Below are positions 60,071 through 64,000 of a stretch of 64,000 bases of DNA, in pieces (positions within the stretch are counted from its first letter, which is position 1; each line of letters begins with the position of its first letter). The notes under the pieces were generated by a model, which had not been told where the DNA came from, searched no databases, and saw only the letters and a list, made by a program, of their open reading frames with translations. The stretch is from Meghimatium bilineatum (Eukaryota; Mollusca; Gastropoda; Stylommatophora; Philomycidae). The stretch is from assembly GCA_034231615.1 (NCBI GenBank), contig CM067304.1, forward strand, positions 20,766,589-20,830,588, written 5' to 3'. The position numbers and the translations under genes were made by a program.

Positions 60071-60203
60071 CAGGGGTGGGTAAACTACGGCCCACGGGCC
60101 GCATGCGGCCCAAATTTTCTAAATCTAAAAAATTATATTAGCGCTGCCATAAGCACATTTGTTTTTAGTTAATTTTGCAACATTTTAAGATATTTTTATT
60201 ATA

Positions 60204-62162
60204 ATGAGTGCATCAAAAAAACGTAAGATTGAAGACGAGTGTCGGGTTTTCAAAGACAAATGGATTACCAAATATTGTTTTATGCAAGTTGGCATCAAAT
60301 CTGTTTGCTTGCTGTGTCACGAATCAGTGGCTGTTTTTAAAGAATATAACAAAAAAGACATAACCAGACAAAACATCCCAATTTCGGTCACAATGTAACA
60401 TCTGAAGAAAGGAAAAGAAAATGCATGGAGTTGGTAAAAAGACTGGAGAAACAACAAACTGTGTTTACAAAACAGTCTTCAATTCAAGATGCCACAACAG
60501 AGGCCAGTTTGGTGCTGTCACACAAAATTGTAAAATACAACAAGCCATTTTCTGATGGTGAATTTATTAAGGAATGTTTACTAGATGCAACAAATTTTTT
60601 TTTGTCCAGAATAAAACAAATTTGACAATATTACATTATCCAGAAGAACTGTGGTCAGACGAGTTGAAAAGATAAGTGAAGATTTGACCCTTCAACTTCA
60701 AGATGCAAGTAAGCATTTTTTGTGGTACTCTCTTGCATTGGACGAGAGTACTGATGTACGGGATACTGCTCAATTATTAGTTTTTATTCGTGGAATAAAC
60801 AATTCCTTTAAACTCTTTGAAGAGTTACTGAGTGTTGAGTCGATCAAAGACACTACCACTGGCCTCGATATATTCAATGCTGTTAGTAACTGTATTGAAA
60901 GAGCTGGGTTAATGTGGAACAAGATGGCCAGTATTACAACTAATGGTGCTCATGCTTTAACTGGAAAAAATATAGGACTGATAAAATTGATCAATGATAG
61001 AATTAAGTCAGAATATCCTGACCACGCAATATTACCACTTCACTGTGTGATTCTTCAGGAAAGTTTGTGTAAATCTGTTTTAAAAATTAAGCATGTTATT
61101 GACCCCATTGTCAGTGTCATAAACCTCATCAGATCAACAGGACTCAATCACAGGCAGTTCAGAGCATTAATAGACGATCTAGAAACTGAACATTCTGATG
61201 TCCTGTACCACAGTACAGTTCGATGTCAACCATTCAGATGAACTGAAGTTAATCTTCAATGAGGGAAAACGAAATAGTCTGTTCGAAGAAGAATATATTT
61301 GAAATTTATTTTTCATTTCCATTACACAACTTTTATTAAATTATAATAAAACGTATCGCCGGAATTTGTGTGACGGGCCAATCGGAAAGGTTTTAAGGAG
61401 AGTATGCGATCATAAAGAAGAAATAGTAATGTTTCTAGAGATGAAGGGCATAGAATGTGACTTCAATGCTAACATTGTTGATGCAGAGTGGAAGCTTGAC
61501 TTTATATTTGCCATTGGAATAAAGGAAAAGTTAAATGAACTGAATGTTAAACTTCAGGGCAATGGTTTGTTTGCACATGAAATGTATGTTCATGTAAAAT
61601 CATTTCAAGCCAAACTCTCATTGTTTTCCAGACAAGCAAGTGAAAATATGTTTTGTAACTTCCCTTTTCTGAAACAAGAAACTATTTCTGATGAAATAAG
61701 TAAACAATTCAAAGCTCAGTTAGATGTATTGGTTGAAGAATTTGGAAGAAGATTCCAAGGTTTCAAGAACTTGGAGCAGCACTTCAATGTTATCAGTTCT
61801 CCTCTCAGTGCAGAAGCTGATAAAGCCCCAGAGCACATACAGTTGGAGTTGCTTGAATTACAAGCCAATCATTACCTGAAGGAAAAATTTAAGTCTGAAT
61901 GTTTGTTGGATTTCTATGGTTCTTTGCCTGAACAATCATTTCCAAACTTAAAAAAACTTTGCAGCTAAAATTTGTGTCATTATTTGGATCTACATATATT
62001 TGTGAACCGGCATTTTCTGGCTTAAAAATCAACAAATCTAAGAATTGGTCTTTATTATCTGATTGCAACTTAAATGCAGTCATGCAAATTTCTACAAGTA
62101 AACTTGTTCCAGATTTCAAAGGAATTATAAAATCTTACAAGAAATTACATACATCTCATTAG
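60204..62162 (+). pseudogene. hAT transposase, GTF2IRD2/Charlie8 type
   Basis: The pieces follow the family order. The N-terminus MSASKKRKIEDECRVFKDKW with CLLCHES is BED-like (60204-60398). A linker follows (60425-60625). The catalytic region runs 60651-61241, with SLALDESTDVRDTAQLLVF (catalytic Asp block), TTGLDIFNAV, ITTNGAHALTG and LPLHCVILQESL. It continues GKVLRRVCDHKEEIVMFLEM (61375-61968) and ends in the dimerisation end LKINKSKNWSLLSDCNLNAV (61959-62162). At least four breaks separate them, including an insertion at 61241-61376 in a normally contiguous block. It cuts and pastes DNA in intact relatives; here it is dead. Confidence 0.9.
61241..61376 (+). repeat. 135 bp insertion in the hAT transposase (copy at 63222-63358)
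   Basis: Begins aactgaagttaatcttcaat and ends gtgacgggccaa. Nearly the same sequence stands at 63222-63358. Neither terminal inverted repeats nor a target duplication is evident, so the mechanism is open. Confidence 0.8.
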
Positions 62163-62622
62163 AAATTAATAATATCAATAAAGTTGTAACTGTTGTGACT
62201 GTATGTGTTTGGTGTTTTTAAAAATCTACATTAAAACTCATATGAACCCATATTGTAACTGTATGCAACATAATATTTTTCAAATATTGTTAAAATATTT
62301 GCAAAACCTTTTATCCATATTAGAAAATATACTGTTATAGTGTAAGTCTGTTAGAAATGTAATTTATTTCAGAAGTTATCTACAATATGTAAAACTACCT
62401 TTCTTTACAATAAAAATATTTAGTTGATTACTTACCGAGAATATTAAACAAAAATATACATAATATTATATTTATATATATAAATATAATATTATATAAC
62501 TATAATAATGTAATATTAATTTTCAATGTGGCCCTCTGCACAAAACGTTTGCCCACCCCTGGCTTACATGAAAGAGTTATTTTTCAAGCATTGACGTAAG
62601 AACGACAGATCTAGAGGATTAG

Positions 62623-62624
<2 letters not shown>

Positions 62625-62653
<29 letters not shown>

Positions 62654-62910
62654 AGATAAGATAAGATGAGATAAGATAAGATAAGATAAGATAAGATGAG
62701 ATGAGATGAGATAAGATAAGATAAGATAAGATAAGATAAGATGAGATGAGATGCGATAAGATAAGATGAGATGAGATGAGATGAGATGAGATGAGATGAG
62801 ATGAGATGAGATAAGATAAGATAAGATAAGATAAGATAAGATAAGATAAGATAAGATAAGATAAGATAAGATAAGATAAGATAAGATAAGATAAGATAAG
62901 ATAAGATAAG
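62625..62910. repeat. (GATAA)n / (GATGA)n pentanucleotide array
   Basis: About 57 pentamers, alternating in blocks of gataa and gatga. It lies 65 bp after the hAT right end. Open frames are artefacts. Confidence 0.97.
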
Positions 62911-63221
62911 TGGATAGACTGGTATATAAGATACGGCAGATAGAGAAAAAAACCAGAGTAAAAAATGTGAAAAAGGTATCAATACACTTAGCGTATACAT
63001 TTATTAGAGTTTTTTTTCTTAATTAGGTAAAGTAAAATGTATCCCTGGTGATATACGTTACTTTGAACCGCGGACATTAGTCCAATTCAATTATATCTAA
63101 ACTTTACAACCAAAAAAGAAATAATTGAAGTCACGGTTCTGGTAATCCAGTCGACACGACTTCCGGTAGTTTTCTTCTGAATGCGAATTAGGAGAAGTAA
63201 GATTTGATGTAGGAGATAAAC

Positions 63222-63358
63222 TGAAGTTAATCTTCAATGAGGGAAAACGAAATCGTCTGTTCGAAGAAGAATATATTCGAAATTTAGTTTTATTTCCATT
63301 ACACAACGTTTATTAAATTATAATAAAACTTACCGCCGAAATCTGGTGTGACGGGCCA
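63222..63358 (+). repeat. Second copy of the 135 bp sequence
   Basis: Matches 61241-61376 with about a dozen differences, in the same orientation, outside the hAT element. Confidence 0.8.
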
Positions 63359-64000
63359 ACTGTACAAAATAAAACGGCGAACAACGCATTTCCGTTTTTT
63401 GTTTTTATCCTGTTAGAAATCTAGTTGGAGAATTGTGCTATTATAGAAGAAATCTAGTAGGATGATTGTGCTATTATAGAAGAAATGTAGTAGGAGTTTG
63501 AGAGTGAATAAAACAAACTAATAAAATTCTAAATATAATTATTTTGTTCCTTGCATTTTCATTAATTAGTTATACGTTGTAAAATAATTGTTATGATCTT
63601 GTATGACTACTATGTTGCTCGTCGATTGGTGTATACAGTCGTCCGCATCATCAATTAAACCCATTACCCTAACAGCAGGAAGTCTCAACTTTTCCAGTGA
63701 TGGAGCATGTAATACCGAGTGTACGAGCATCATAACATATAATAGGATGAAATAGAAGCTGAAAGTAAATGTAAAAGTGAACATGGAAATTGGTCATCTA
63801 ATTTTCTTTATTACACTGTACATTCCCACCCCCCCCCATGTTTAGAACCCAAAGGGGGGGGGGGCCCTTTCCACAACGGTGTATAGTAATCTCTGTTTAA
63901 TGACAATATAAGACACGTGGATCATGTGACATTTCTCGTGATATTCATTTAACTGTTGACACAAGGTATAGACATAGATACCAATAAAAATAGCGGAGAA
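63359..64000. other. Right end of window, no recognised gene
   Basis: 63415-63490 has two to three copies of a segment of about 45 bp (attgtgctattatagaagaa, then atctagtagga). 63709-63815 repeats 59945-60058. C- and G-runs at 63828 and 63856 form a possible short hairpin. Confidence 0.5.

Larger units (their letters stand above)
60071..62561 (+). mobile_element. hAT DNA transposon (Charlie/GTF2IRD2-like), broken
   Basis: 2491 bp with terminal inverted repeats: CAGGGGTGGGTAAAC at 60071 and its inverse gtttgcccacccctg ending at 62561. The flanks share only gctta or gcttac next to the ends; a full 8 bp hAT duplication is not seen. The subterminal block ctacggcccacgggccgcat is typical of this group. 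Just inside the right end is a perfect 34 bp AT palindrome at 62461-62494. The single coding region is broken. Confidence 0.92.

Noticed and set aside
60063..62569. A perfect 8 bp target duplication for the hAT element
   Set aside because: Left attgctta and right gcttacat share only the inner gctta; the duplication is imperfect or one end has been altered.
62611..63000. A frame of Ile-Leu-Ser-Tyr-Leu repeats, membrane-like
   Set aside because: Pentanucleotide (GATAA)n artefact.

Overview
The window is animal nuclear DNA. It holds one recognisable host gene, split by spliceosomal introns, in a sea of non-LTR retrotransposons, one hAT DNA transposon, mini- and microsatellites and other interspersed repeats. 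The LINE families (craniofacial-development-protein-2-like RTE elements and a jockey/CR1-like element with a C-terminal RNase H) and the dense tandem repeats fit an invertebrate. The RNase H fragment at the left end resembles mollusc sequences as I remember them, so a mollusc is my weak guess. No prokaryotic gene organisation is seen.

The host gene is a secreted serpin on the + strand. Seven coding exons can be joined through GT-AG introns with matching phases: 3923-4083, 13767-13890, 18572-18788, 30363-30493, 39190-39337, 42649-42837 and 59418-59629. Together they give 1182 nt, an uninterrupted 393-residue protein running from signal peptide to reactive-centre loop and stop. The gene spans 55.7 kb, of which about 2% is coding; a well-formed acceptor at 3888-3889 suggests a 5' UTR intron as well.

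Intron 1 (4084-13766) carries a 31-32 bp minisatellite, a nearly complete RTE copy (RTE1), an RTE2 fragment and a 38 bp minisatellite. Intron 2 (13891-18571) carries two minisatellites, the divergent copy of a non-coding retroposon I call D, a LINE tail and a tRNA-like SINE. Intron 3 (18789-30362) holds three copies of the jockey-like element J (J1, chimeric J2, full-length J3), two of them interrupted by D, and ends in a 33 bp minisatellite that runs into the exon 4 acceptor. Intron 4 (30494-39189) holds RTE3, RTE4 with a foldback insert, a truncated RTE1, D and a small J-related copy. Intron 5 (39338-42648) holds an inverted RTE1 copy, a J fragment and a (ACT)n array that ends just before exon 6. 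Intron 6 (42838-59417) holds a bZIP-motif-like repeat and an (AGT)n array split by RTE4, full-length JB and D with a nested J, then a LINE fragment and an old full-length J (JC). Downstream of the gene lie a broken hAT transposon, a (GATAA)n array and further repeats.

Target-site duplications are visible for many insertions and let their order be read. The points most worth attention are the intron minisatellite that resembles the exon 4 splice site, the complementary trinucleotide arrays flanking the phase-symmetric exon 6, the unequal crossing-over recorded in J1-J2-J3, and the D family, which may share J's 3' end.
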